A program made the position numbers and the translations under genes. Below are positions 1 through 5,846 of a DNA stretch of 13,461 bases, piece by piece. Positions within the stretch are counted from its first letter, which is position 1. Every line of letters starts with the position of its first letter. The stretch is from an uncultured Rubrobacteraceae bacterium (lineage in GTDB: Bacteria > Actinomycetota > Rubrobacteria > Rubrobacterales > Rubrobacteraceae): NCBI GenBank assembly GCA_902805985.1, contig CADCUW010000412.1, positions 1-13,461 of the forward strand, read 5' to 3'. Below the pieces are notes generated by a model. It ran no database searches, had not been told where the DNA came from, and worked only from the letters and a program-made list of their open reading frames with translations.

Positions 1-3
1 TCC

Positions 4-12
4 TGATATCCT
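4..12 (+). promoter_or_regulatory. Extended -10 promoter of first HTH-ATPase gene (leaderless)
   Basis: The sequence reads TGA followed by TATCCT, i.e. a TGn extended -10 with a TANNNT hexamer. The hexamer ends 6 nt before the GTG start at 19, which is the spacing expected if transcription starts at the start codon itself. No Shine-Dalgarno sequence precedes the GTG. The same TGnTATCCT element sits at the same place before the paralogue at 5847, which supports it as functional. Any -35 element or operator would lie outside the window. Confidence 0.6.
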
Positions 13-18
13 CCGGAC

Positions 19-2439
19 GTGGCTGGACGGGCGACGACGGACGGGTTCGGGCGCGGGGAGGCGTCCTTCGGCGACCTCTTGCGGGAGCTTAGGACGGCGG
101 CCGGGCTCACCCAGGAGGAGTTGGCAGGGAGGGCGGGCCTCTCCCCAAACGCCGTCGGCGCCCTGGAGCGCGGGCAGAGGAGGCGCCCCTACCCGCACAC
201 GGTGAGGGCTTTGGCCGACGGCCTCGGGCTCGGTGAGGAGGGGCGGGCCTCGTTGCTGGCGGCCGTCCCCGGGCGGGACGAAGCGGCCCCCTCCCGCGAC
301 GCCGACGCCGGGGGACGCGCCGTGAGTACGGCCCCGGCCTCTGCGCTGCCCCGCCCCGGCACCCCGCTCGTCGGACGCGGGCGCGAGCTCGACGAGACGG
401 GGGACCTCATAGCCCGACACGACACCCGGCTGCTCACGCTCACGGGGATAGGCGGCGTCGGCAAGACTCGCCTCGCCGTGGAGGCCGCGCGGGGGGCGCA
501 GGGGCGGTTCGCGGACGGGGCGGCGTTCGTCGAGCTGGCCCTGCTCGGGGACCCCGCCCTCGTCGTGCCGACCGTGGCCAGGGTGCTGGGCTTGAGGGAG
601 GCGGAGGGGCGGACGGCGCGCGGGACCTTGGAAGATTACCTGCGGCCAAAGCGGATGCTGCTCGTGCTCGACAACTTCGAGCACGTCCTCGGGGCGGCGC
701 CCGAGGTGTCCGGCCTGATCGAGGCCTGCCCCGGCCTGAGCGTGCTCGCCACCAGCCGCGCGCCGCTGGGCGTCAGGGGAGAGAGGGAGTACCCTGTGCC
801 ACCTTTAGCCCTGCCACCCAACGGCCGGGTCCCGACCAGAGGGGAGGTCGCCGCCTCGCCATCCGGCAGGCTCTTTCTGGAGCGGGCCCTCGCGACCTCG
901 CCCCAGTTCACCATCACCGAGGGCAACGCTGGCGCCGTGGCGGCGATCTGCCGGCGACTCGCGGGGCTGCCGCTCGCCATCGAGCTCGCGGCGGCGAAGG
1001 TCCGGTTCCTCGACCCCGCGGCGCTGCTCTCCCGCCTCGACCGGGCGCTCGCGACGAGCTGGGCCCGCGACCTGCCGGAGCGCCAGAGGACGCTGCGGGC
1101 CACCCTCGACTGGAGCCACGGCCTGCTCTCGGGGACGGAACGCACGCTGTTCGGCCGGCTCTCGGTCTTCGCCGGGGGCTTCACGCTCCCGGCAGCAGAG
1201 GACGTGGGCGCCGGGCCTGACGCGGCCGGCCGGATCGACGGCGAGGACGTCCTCGACCTCGTTGGGAGCCTCGTCGAGCAATCGCTGCTGACGGCGGGGA
1301 CGGACGCGGGTGGCGGGGTGTGCTACGGGATGCTCGAGCCCGTCAGGCAGTACGCGCTCGAGAGGGCGGAGGAGGGCGGGGAGGCCGAGGGGGCGCGACG
1401 GCGGCATGCGGTCTACTTTCTCTCGCTGGCCGAACGCGCCGCCGCGGAGCTCAGGGGGCCGGCGCAGGTCGGGTGGCTTGAGAACCTCGAGCGGGAGAAC
1501 GGCAACCTGCGGGCGGCCATGTCCTGGGCCGTCTCAGGGGGCGAGGCCGAGGTCGCCGCCCGCCTCGGCTGGGCGCTGTGGGTCTTCTGGTGGCTCAGGG
1601 GCCACCAGGAGGAGGGACGCCGCTCGATGGAGGCGCTTATGGGCCGGGACCTTCCGCCCGGCCTGCGGGCGAGGGTCGTCCAGGTCGGGAACGCCATGGC
1701 CTACACGCAGGGCGACTCCGAGGCGTGCGCCCGGTACTCCCGGGAGGCCCTGGAGCTCTCCCGGAGGGTCGGCGACGAGCTCTGCGAGGCCTACGCCACG
1801 TGCGGCCTGGGCCTGGAGGCGCTGGGCCGGGGCGACCTCGGGGTGGCGACGGCCCACTTCGAGGCGGCCCTCCCGCTCTTCGTCCGCAGCGGCGAGAGGG
1901 GGATGTTGCCGATACTGCGCGTGTGGATGGGCACGGTGCTGCTCCTCGCGGGCGACCGCGACCGGGCCGTCGCCGCGTTCGAGGAGGGTCTCTCGCTGGC
2001 GCGGGAGGGCGGCGACAGGCTCGGCACCTACAACGCGCTCTACAACCTGGCCCAGCTCGCCGCGGGGCGCGGAGACCACGAACTCGCCACCCGCATGTTC
2101 GAGGAGGGCGTCGCGCTCTCCGAGGAGATGGGGGACCGGGCGAACCTGGCGCACTTCCTGGAGGGACTCGCCGTGGTGGCGGGGATGAACGGCGACGCGC
2201 CACGCTCGGCGACGCTCTCGGGCGCGGCGGAGAGGCTCTCTCATGAAGCGGGCGCCCCCGTCTACAACTACTACGTGCCGGCCCCCGCGCTGCGGGACCA
2301 GACCGCGGCCGGGGCGCGAGCGGCCCTCGGCGACGCCGCTTTCGAGGAGGCGCGGGGGCGGGGACGCGGGATGTCCTTCGAAGAGGCCATCCGGTACGCG
2401 CTCCCGGGGGCCCGCGCGCCGGAGGGGCCTGGACCGTAG
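19..2439 (+). CDS. XRE-family HTH regulator with STAND-type ATPase and TPR-like repeats
   Basis: Predicted 806-residue cytoplasmic transcription regulator. The order is an XRE helix-turn-helix (about residues 18-75), a linker, a P-loop NTPase with Walker [10 protein letters not shown] (143-151) and Walker [10 protein letters not shown] (214-222), an ATSRAPL sensor-like motif (244-250) and a GLPLA motif (316-320). A winged-helix-like region follows, then TPR-like helical repeats from about 460 to 730. The C-terminal tail (GAPVYNYY, then [10 protein letters not shown]) resembles proteins annotated as predicted ATPases of the COG3903 type. In related STAND proteins (MalT, AfsR) the repeats sense a ligand and ATP binding drives oligomerisation; the ligand here is unknown. 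The GTG at 19 is chosen because an in-frame TGA lies at 4-6 and a -10 element is suitably spaced for a leaderless start. A paralogue lies at 5847-8261, and the gene converges on the secreted-protein gene ending at 2490. Family assignment is solid; target and signal are not known. Confidence 0.9.
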   Translation: MAGRATTDGFGRGEASFGDLLRELRTAAGLTQEELAGRAGLSPNAVGALERGQRRRPYPHTVRALADGLGLGEEGRASLLAAVPGRDEAAPSRDADAGGRAVSTAPASALPRPGTPLVGRGRELDETGDLIARHDTRLLTLTGIGGVGKTRLAVEAARGAQGRFADGAAFVELALLGDPALVVPTVARVLGLREAEGRTARGTLEDYLRPKRMLLVLDNFEHVLGAAPEVSGLIEACPGLSVLATSRAPLGVRGEREYPVPPLALPPNGRVPTRGEVAASPSGRLFLERALATSPQFTITEGNAGAVAAICRRLAGLPLAIELAAAKVRFLDPAALLSRLDRALATSWARDLPERQRTLRATLDWSHGLLSGTERTLFGRLSVFAGGFTLPAAEDVGAGPDAAGRIDGEDVLDLVGSLVEQSLLTAGTDAGGGVCYGMLEPVRQYALERAEEGGEAEGARRRHAVYFLSLAERAAAELRGPAQVGWLENLERENGNLRAAMSWAVSGGEAEVAARLGWALWVFWWLRGHQEEGRRSMEALMGRDLPPGLRARVVQVGNAMAYTQGDSEACARYSREALELSRRVGDELCEAYATCGLGLEALGRGDLGVATAHFEAALPLFVRSGERGMLPILRVWMGTVLLLAGDRDRAVAAFEEGLSLAREGGDRLGTYNALYNLAQLAAGRGDHELATRMFEEGVALSEEMGDRANLAHFLEGLAVVAGMNGDAPRSATLSGAAERLSHEAGAPVYNYYVPAPALRDQTAAGARAALGDAAFEEARGRGRGMSFEEAIRYALPGARAPEGPGP
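81..252 (+). repeat. HTH-coding block nearly identical to 5900-6071
   Basis: This 172-bp segment matches 5900-6071 with only three substitutions (128/5947, 174/5993 and 234/6053, by direct alignment). It encodes nearly the whole HTH domain. Similarity drops sharply on both sides, from base 253 and before 81, although the two genes remain homologous. One of the three changes alters the protein (Gly to Glu in the EELA-G/E-RAG stretch). Confidence 0.9.
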
Positions 2440-2489
2440 GGCCCGGGGCCCCAATCTGCCTCCCGGGATGCCTCTGGAGGCCGTAGCTT
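2440..2489. terminator. Convergent intergenic gap with GC-rich hairpins
   Basis: This 50-bp gap separates the stop codons of two converging genes. It holds a short GC hairpin directly after the first stop (GGGCC/GGCCC, 2439-2451) and a 6-bp GCCTCC/GGAGGC stem (2458-2463 with 2476-2481). There is no clear U-tract on either strand, so a bidirectional terminator role is only suggested by position and fold. Confidence 0.25.
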
Positions 2490-3065
2490 TCAGGCCCGGG
2501 TCTTGACGTGGAAGCTCCAGGAGGCGTACTGGTCGTCCCCACAGCCCTCCCTGTCCTGCCAGTGTCCCTCGCTTATGAGGTAGTAGTCCCTCCCCGGGTT
2601 TTTAACGGAGAACACGGCGTCCCAGGCTACCGTCCTGCCGTTCTCGACCACGCGCTCGAGCGTCCTGCCCAGCAGCCTTCCCTCGCCGACGGGCCTCCCC
2701 TCCGCGTCCACGGCCCGGTAGGCGGCGATCTCGAACGAGTCGGGCCTCTGGGCCTTGAAGGTCCGCACCCGCAGCCTCGCCCCCGCCGCCACGCTGTCCG
2801 TCTCAGGGAAGCGCGTCCTGTAGAACGTGGTCTCGAGCTCGCACAGGTCGCCTGACGGCCGTCTCCAGCTCGACTCCATCACCCTGGTTCCCGACTGCAG
2901 GCCCCGGTCTCCCTTTTTCAGGGCCGTCTCCGGCACGAGGTGGTCGTGGGCCCGGGCCGGCCCCTGCGCGAGCAGGACCCCCAGGAGCCCCGCCGCCAGC
3001 GCCGCGAGCACGACCACACCGAGCCGCCAACCGCCCGCCGCCGTGGATACCGTCGTTCCTCTCAT
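2490..3065 (-). CDS. Secreted protein of unknown function (191 aa)
   Basis: I do not recognise the family. The 191-residue product begins with a signal peptide: charged N-terminus, hydrophobic stretch about 15-34, and a likely cleavage site after ARA at 39. The mature part, about 150 residues, is rich in probable beta strands and has just two cysteines (C75, C175), which could form a disulfide outside the cell. It ends in WSFHVK, much like the WSFTVK end of the beta-helix protein encoded upstream, so a related terminal beta strand is possible. The ATG at 3065 is chosen because GGAGG lies 6 nt upstream and the signal peptide begins there; the frame extends 52 codons further upstream, but that stretch has no ribosome site and would bury the signal peptide. 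It lies 131 bp downstream of the beta-helix gene on the same strand, so the two may be co-expressed. Confidence 0.8.
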   Translation of the reverse strand: MRGTTVSTAAGGWRLGVVVLAALAAGLLGVLLAQGPARAHDHLVPETALKKGDRGLQSGTRVMESSWRRPSGDLCELETTFYRTRFPETDSVAAGARLRVRTFKAQRPDSFEIAAYRAVDAEGRPVGEGRLLGRTLERVVENGRTVAWDAVFSVKNPGRDYYLISEGHWQDREGCGDDQYASWSFHVKTRA

Positions 3066-3097
3066 GATCTTCCTCCCTCTCTCGTAACCTTGCACCC

Positions 3098-3124
3098 GGC
3101 GCCCGTCAGTTGCCTCCGGGCGCC
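3098..3124 (-). terminator. Perfect 8-bp GC hairpin between two secreted-protein genes
   Basis: GGCGCCCG and CGGGCGCC form a perfect 8-bp stem with an 11-nt loop in the 131-bp gap between the beta-helix gene and the 191-residue gene. There is no U-run after it, so it is not a classical intrinsic terminator. It could attenuate read-through, stabilise an mRNA end, or be incidental in such GC-rich DNA. The rest of the gap, 3066-3196, shows only the ribosome site of the downstream gene. Confidence 0.35.
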
Positions 3125-3196
3125 CTCCATCTCCGTCGTAGTCCCAGGTGCGCCACGCGGGAGTGCGTTCTGACCTACGACCTGGCGTTCGAGGCG

Positions 3197-5374
3197 CTAC
3201 TCCTTCACGGTGAAGGACCACGCCTTCTGCTGCGCGCCGGCGCGGTTCGGGTCCTGGTCCAGCGCGTTGCCCGCCAGGTCTTCGACCCTCTTGGTCACCG
3301 TGGCCCAGTAGACGGCGCCCCGTTTGAGGTCTCTGGCGGGGTCCAGGACCGCCTTCCTGGTGGCGGCGTTATAGGTCACCTCAGCCGGGACGGCCCTGGT
3401 CGTGCCCTTCCTGACGAGCTTGAAGGTGGTCCTGTCGATGGTGCCCGGCCTCATCATCTCGGAGAAGACCGCCGTGACGTTGGAGCCGGGCGAGGTCCCC
3501 GCTGCCCTGGCCGCCGGGCCGGCGGTGATGACCTCCGGCTTCGTGGTGTCGACCGTGACGGTCTTCGGGTCGGAGGCGGTCGAGGTGTTGTTCGCGGTGT
3601 CGGTGGCCCTGGCGGTGTAGGTGTGGGCACCCTCGGGCACGCCGCCCAGCGACTCGCTCCAGTCTCCCTGCGCGTCCGTCTTCGCGGTCCCCTTCAGGAC
3701 CGCGCCCTCGAAGATCCCGACCGTGGAGCCGGCCTCGGCCGTGCCGGAGAGGGGGATCTCGCCGTCGATGTCGTAGGAGTCATCGTCCGGGGAGGTGATC
3801 ACCGGCGGCTCGGGCGCGGTGACGTCCGCGACGACGATGGCTTCGGAGAACTCCAAGGTTCCGTCGGGCCCGGTGGCGGTCGCGGTCACGAGGTCGCCCA
3901 CGCGGGCGTCCGGGGTGGCGAAGGAGAAGGCCGCGCGTCCGCTTGCGTCGGTGGTCACGACCCGCTCGCCCAGGAACGTCTCGCCCTCGCCGCGGCCCGA
4001 GGGATCTCCCTCCGGGCCGGCAAAGTACTGGACGGTGAGCGGGCTGTTCGGGGCACCGTCGAACGCGCCCTCTACCGTCGTGGCGCCGCCGGAGCGCGAG
4101 GCCGAGGCCAGCGTCGGGGAGTTCTGCTGACCGTTGGAGCCCGAGTCCGCGTCGCCCGGATCGTTGCCGGCCGCCCCGGTCGCACCGAGGTCGATCCCGA
4201 GCCCGCCGTTGGCGTGGATGGAGTTGCCGAGGACGCGGTTCCCAAAGGCCGCGGAACCGAACCCCGAGATAAAGCAGGGCTCCGCGACGACGGCGACGCC
4301 GGCCAAACTGTTGTGGGCGATGACGTTCCCCTCACCGGGGCCCGTCCCGCCCACGGTGTGGTCCCTGACGGTGCCGCAGCGGCCGTCGAGGACCACCCCG
4401 TTGCCGGAGTTGCCTAAGGGGCGAGTGCCGGTCACGTCGGTGCCGACGTAGTTGCCGCGCACGGAGTTGTTCTCGATGCGTCCCCCCGCGCTACCGTTGT
4501 CGAAGACGACGCCGTTGACCCCGTTGCCGGAGATGACGTTGCGTGCCTCGGGCGTCGTCCCGCCGATGACGTTGCCGGTCCCGTAGCGGACGTGCACGCC
4601 GTGCCCCGAGTTGCCCAGATCTGCGGTGCCCGTGGCGTCGGTGCCGATAAAGTTGCCCTGCACCAGGTTCCCCGGGGTGCTGGTATGTATCCAGACCGCG
4701 CCTCCCCCGCTGCCGTTGCCGGAGATCACGTTGCGCGCGGCCGGGGTCGTGCCGCCCACGGTGTTGGCGGAGGTCCCCGAATAGGTGTTCACGATCACGC
4801 CGCTGTAACCGTGGCCGAGGTCGGCGCGGCCGGCGGCGTCGGTGCCGATAAAGTAGCCCTCGACGGCGTGGCCGCCATCACCGCCGATCCGTACCCCGTA
4901 CTCGCTGAAGCGGTTGATCACCAACCCCTTGACCGTGCTGTCGGTCGTAGAGATCTTCAGCCCGGAGACCTCGGCCCCGGCGGCCGCGCCGTTTAGCTCG
5001 ACCTTGAGCTGGGCGTTGTCGCCCCGTCCTGGACCATTGGTGTTGGGGACAGCCCCGGGCTGGGTGTAGCCGTCGATGGTCACGGGGTCGGTGATCGTCG
5101 GCAGGGCGGAGGCTGGCGAGATGGTCTTAACCCCCTCACCGGGTATGGCGAACGAGATCCTGTCCGCCCCGCTCCGGGCGTTGGCGTCGAGGATCGCCTG
5201 GCGCAGGGAGCCGGGCCCGCCGTCGCCCGTGTTCGTTACCCCGAAGTCGGCCGCGTGGGCGGGCCCGGCTCCAAAGAGAAGCGACCAGCCCAGCAGCGCG
5301 AGCACCACCGCCATCCTCATCTTCCCGGACCGCCGCGTCCGGCCTACCCGCGCCTCGTGTCCCATGTTCTTCAT
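3197..5374 (-). CDS. Secreted right-handed beta-helix protein with Ig-like C-terminal domains
   Basis: A 725-residue exported protein. A long basic N-terminus precedes a hydrophobic core (about 19-36) and a signal-peptidase site after PAHA (41). Residues 43-65 carry [11 protein letters not shown], the motif found at the start of CSLREA-type beta-helix surface proteins. Residues about 100-400 form the helix, with repeats of the type FIGTDATG...LGNSGHGV...[20 protein letters not shown]-like anchors recur at 175, 242 and 309, exactly 67 residues apart. A beta-rich linker (about 415-515) leads to a bacterial Ig-like domain (about 520-610) and a terminal domain resembling the SbsA Ig-like type (about 613-725). 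Such helices often bind or cleave polysaccharides, but I see no specific catalytic motif, and there is no LPXTG anchor or terminal membrane helix. ATG 5374 has GAGAGGAG about 8 nt upstream. It follows the small-protein gene ending at 5480, probably in one transcript. Fold and export are well supported; function is unknown. Confidence 0.88.
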   Translation of the reverse strand: MKNMGHEARVGRTRRSGKMRMAVVLALLGWSLLFGAGPAHAADFGVTNTGDGGPGSLRQAILDANARSGADRISFAIPGEGVKTISPASALPTITDPVTIDGYTQPGAVPNTNGPGRGDNAQLKVELNGAAAGAEVSGLKISTTDSTVKGLVINRFSEYGVRIGGDGGHAVEGYFIGTDAAGRADLGHGYSGVIVNTYSGTSANTVGGTTPAARNVISGNGSGGGAVWIHTSTPGNLVQGNFIGTDATGTADLGNSGHGVHVRYGTGNVIGGTTPEARNVISGNGVNGVVFDNGSAGGRIENNSVRGNYVGTDVTGTRPLGNSGNGVVLDGRCGTVRDHTVGGTGPGEGNVIAHNSLAGVAVVAEPCFISGFGSAAFGNRVLGNSIHANGGLGIDLGATGAAGNDPGDADSGSNGQQNSPTLASASRSGGATTVEGAFDGAPNSPLTVQYFAGPEGDPSGRGEGETFLGERVVTTDASGRAAFSFATPDARVGDLVTATATGPDGTLEFSEAIVVADVTAPEPPVITSPDDDSYDIDGEIPLSGTAEAGSTVGIFEGAVLKGTAKTDAQGDWSESLGGVPEGAHTYTARATDTANNTSTASDPKTVTVDTTKPEVITAGPAARAAGTSPGSNVTAVFSEMMRPGTIDRTTFKLVRKGTTRAVPAEVTYNAATRKAVLDPARDLKRGAVYWATVTKRVEDLAGNALDQDPNRAGAQQKAWSFTVKE
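4436..4854 (-). repeat. Imperfect 201-bp tandem repeats within the beta-helix gene
   Basis: A 17-bp anchor (plus strand GTCGGTGCCGATAAAGT or a close variant) occurs at 4436-4452, 4637-4653 and 4838-4854, exactly 201 bp apart. It encodes the IGTD motif of each beta-helix unit. A second shared segment encodes [15 protein letters not shown], with less regular spacing. The coordinates span the anchors; the repeat region extends a few hundred bases further on the high-coordinate side. The exact period suggests internal duplication of a 67-residue module. Confidence 0.8.
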
Positions 5375-5422
5375 ACCCGCCGCTCCTCTCTTAGCCGCCT
5401 ACCTGCCACCTGGGAATACGGT

Positions 5423-5473
5423 GGAGGGGCGAGGAAACCGAATCCCCGCCCCTCCGGTTGGCGCTCTTGCGCC
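5423..5473 (-). terminator. Tandem hairpins downstream of the small-protein gene
   Basis: Just after the stop of the 67-residue gene, the minus-strand transcript forms GGCGC-AAGA-GCGCC (5460-5473). A larger hairpin follows: a 9-bp GGAGGGGCG/CGCCCCTCC stem (5423-5431 with 5447-5455), extended inward by GGGA/UUCC past a one-base bulge. No U-run follows, so this may be a Rho-assisted terminator, an attenuator before the beta-helix gene, or an mRNA-stabilising end. Confidence 0.45.
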
Positions 5474-5479
5474 GTGGGG

Positions 5480-5683
5480 TTACCTGACGAACCTCTCGCA
5501 GTTCGCGAAGCTGTCGAGGTCGGTGTCCCCAAGTGCCCCCCTTCGCGGCCGGAAGCCTCGGGCGGTCCGGCGTCGGGTCCGGGGCTCGCGATCCGGGCGT
5601 CGCCCAGTTCGGTCGGCGTTGATCTCCTGCAGCAGGCGCTCGTTGCGCTCGCGTACCAGGGAGATCTCGATGCTCGTGAACAT
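5480..5683 (-). CDS. Small arginine-rich protein of unknown function (67 aa)
   Basis: A 67-residue product starting MFTSIEISLVRERNERLLQE. The ATG at 5683 is preceded by AGAGGAGG with 6 nt between GGAGG and the ATG, one of the best ribosome sites in the window, which is the main reason to call it. The N-terminal 24 residues could form an amphipathic helix. Residues 25-50 are strongly basic (about half Arg), and the tail has a single Cys (C61). The frame extends upstream to 5929, but that part is antisense to the neighbouring regulator and has no ribosome site. The gene is transcribed away from the HTH-ATPase gene (5847) across a 163-bp gap holding a 12-bp inverted repeat, and lies 105 bp upstream of the beta-helix gene. 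It could be a nucleic-acid-binding or adaptor peptide, but nothing in the sequence proves a role. Confidence 0.65.
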   Translation of the reverse strand: MFTSIEISLVRERNERLLQEINADRTGRRPDREPRTRRRTARGFRPRRGALGDTDLDSFANCERFVR

Positions 5684-5755
5684 TTCCGTCCTCCTCTGCT
5701 CTGAGTGGCTCTGCGTGAAGAGTCTGCCGCCGCGGGCGACGGTCGAACACCCACA

Positions 5756-5796
5756 GCGCCCACACGCTCGGCGGTGTAGTTGCGGCGTGTGGGCGC
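5756..5796. promoter_or_regulatory. Perfect 12-bp inverted repeat between divergent genes
   Basis: GCGCCCACACGC (5756-5767) and GCGTGTGGGCGC (5785-5796) are exact reverse complements separated by 17 bp. Arm centres are 29 bp apart, close to three helical turns. The repeat lies 50-90 bp upstream of the probable start site of the HTH-ATPase gene and 73-113 bp upstream of the small-protein start codon, a natural place for an operator serving both. In the minus-strand transcript it could instead form a stable 5'-leader hairpin. No second copy was found in this window. Confidence 0.55.
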
Positions 5797-5830
5797 CGTA
5801 CGGATGCCGCGTGAGGATTCCGGGTCCGGT

Positions 5831-5839
5831 TGGTATCCT
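5831..5839 (+). promoter_or_regulatory. Extended -10 promoter of second HTH-ATPase gene (leaderless)
   Basis: TGG followed by TATCCT, a TGn extended -10. The hexamer ends 7 nt before the ATG at 5847, and there is no Shine-Dalgarno sequence, so the transcript probably begins at or next to the start codon. The element matches that before the paralogue at 19 in both sequence and position. I see no good -35 hexamer, as is usual for extended -10 promoters. Confidence 0.65.
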
Positions 5840-5846
5840 CTCCCGC

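Noticed and set aside
636..2542. Several long minus-strand frames opposite the first regulator, and matching ones opposite the second, glmS and ltaE
   Set aside because: Arg/Pro/Ala-rich translations without ribosome sites or domains, all opposite genes with clear families; typical of GC-rich coding DNA.
3066..3221. 52-residue upstream extension of the 191-residue secreted protein
   Set aside because: The extension precedes the signal peptide, lacks a ribosome site and overlaps the end of the beta-helix gene; the ATG at 3065 has a good GGAGG.
3110..4417. 435-codon plus-strand open frame antisense to the beta-helix gene
   Set aside because: Valine/glycine/arginine-rich spurious frame produced by GC bias; no ribosome site and no domain. 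The minus-strand product has a signal peptide and clear repeats.
5076..5846. 257-codon N-terminal extension of the second HTH-ATPase
   Set aside because: It runs antisense through the beta-helix and small-protein genes, has no similarity to the paralogue, and the leaderless start at 5847 fits better.
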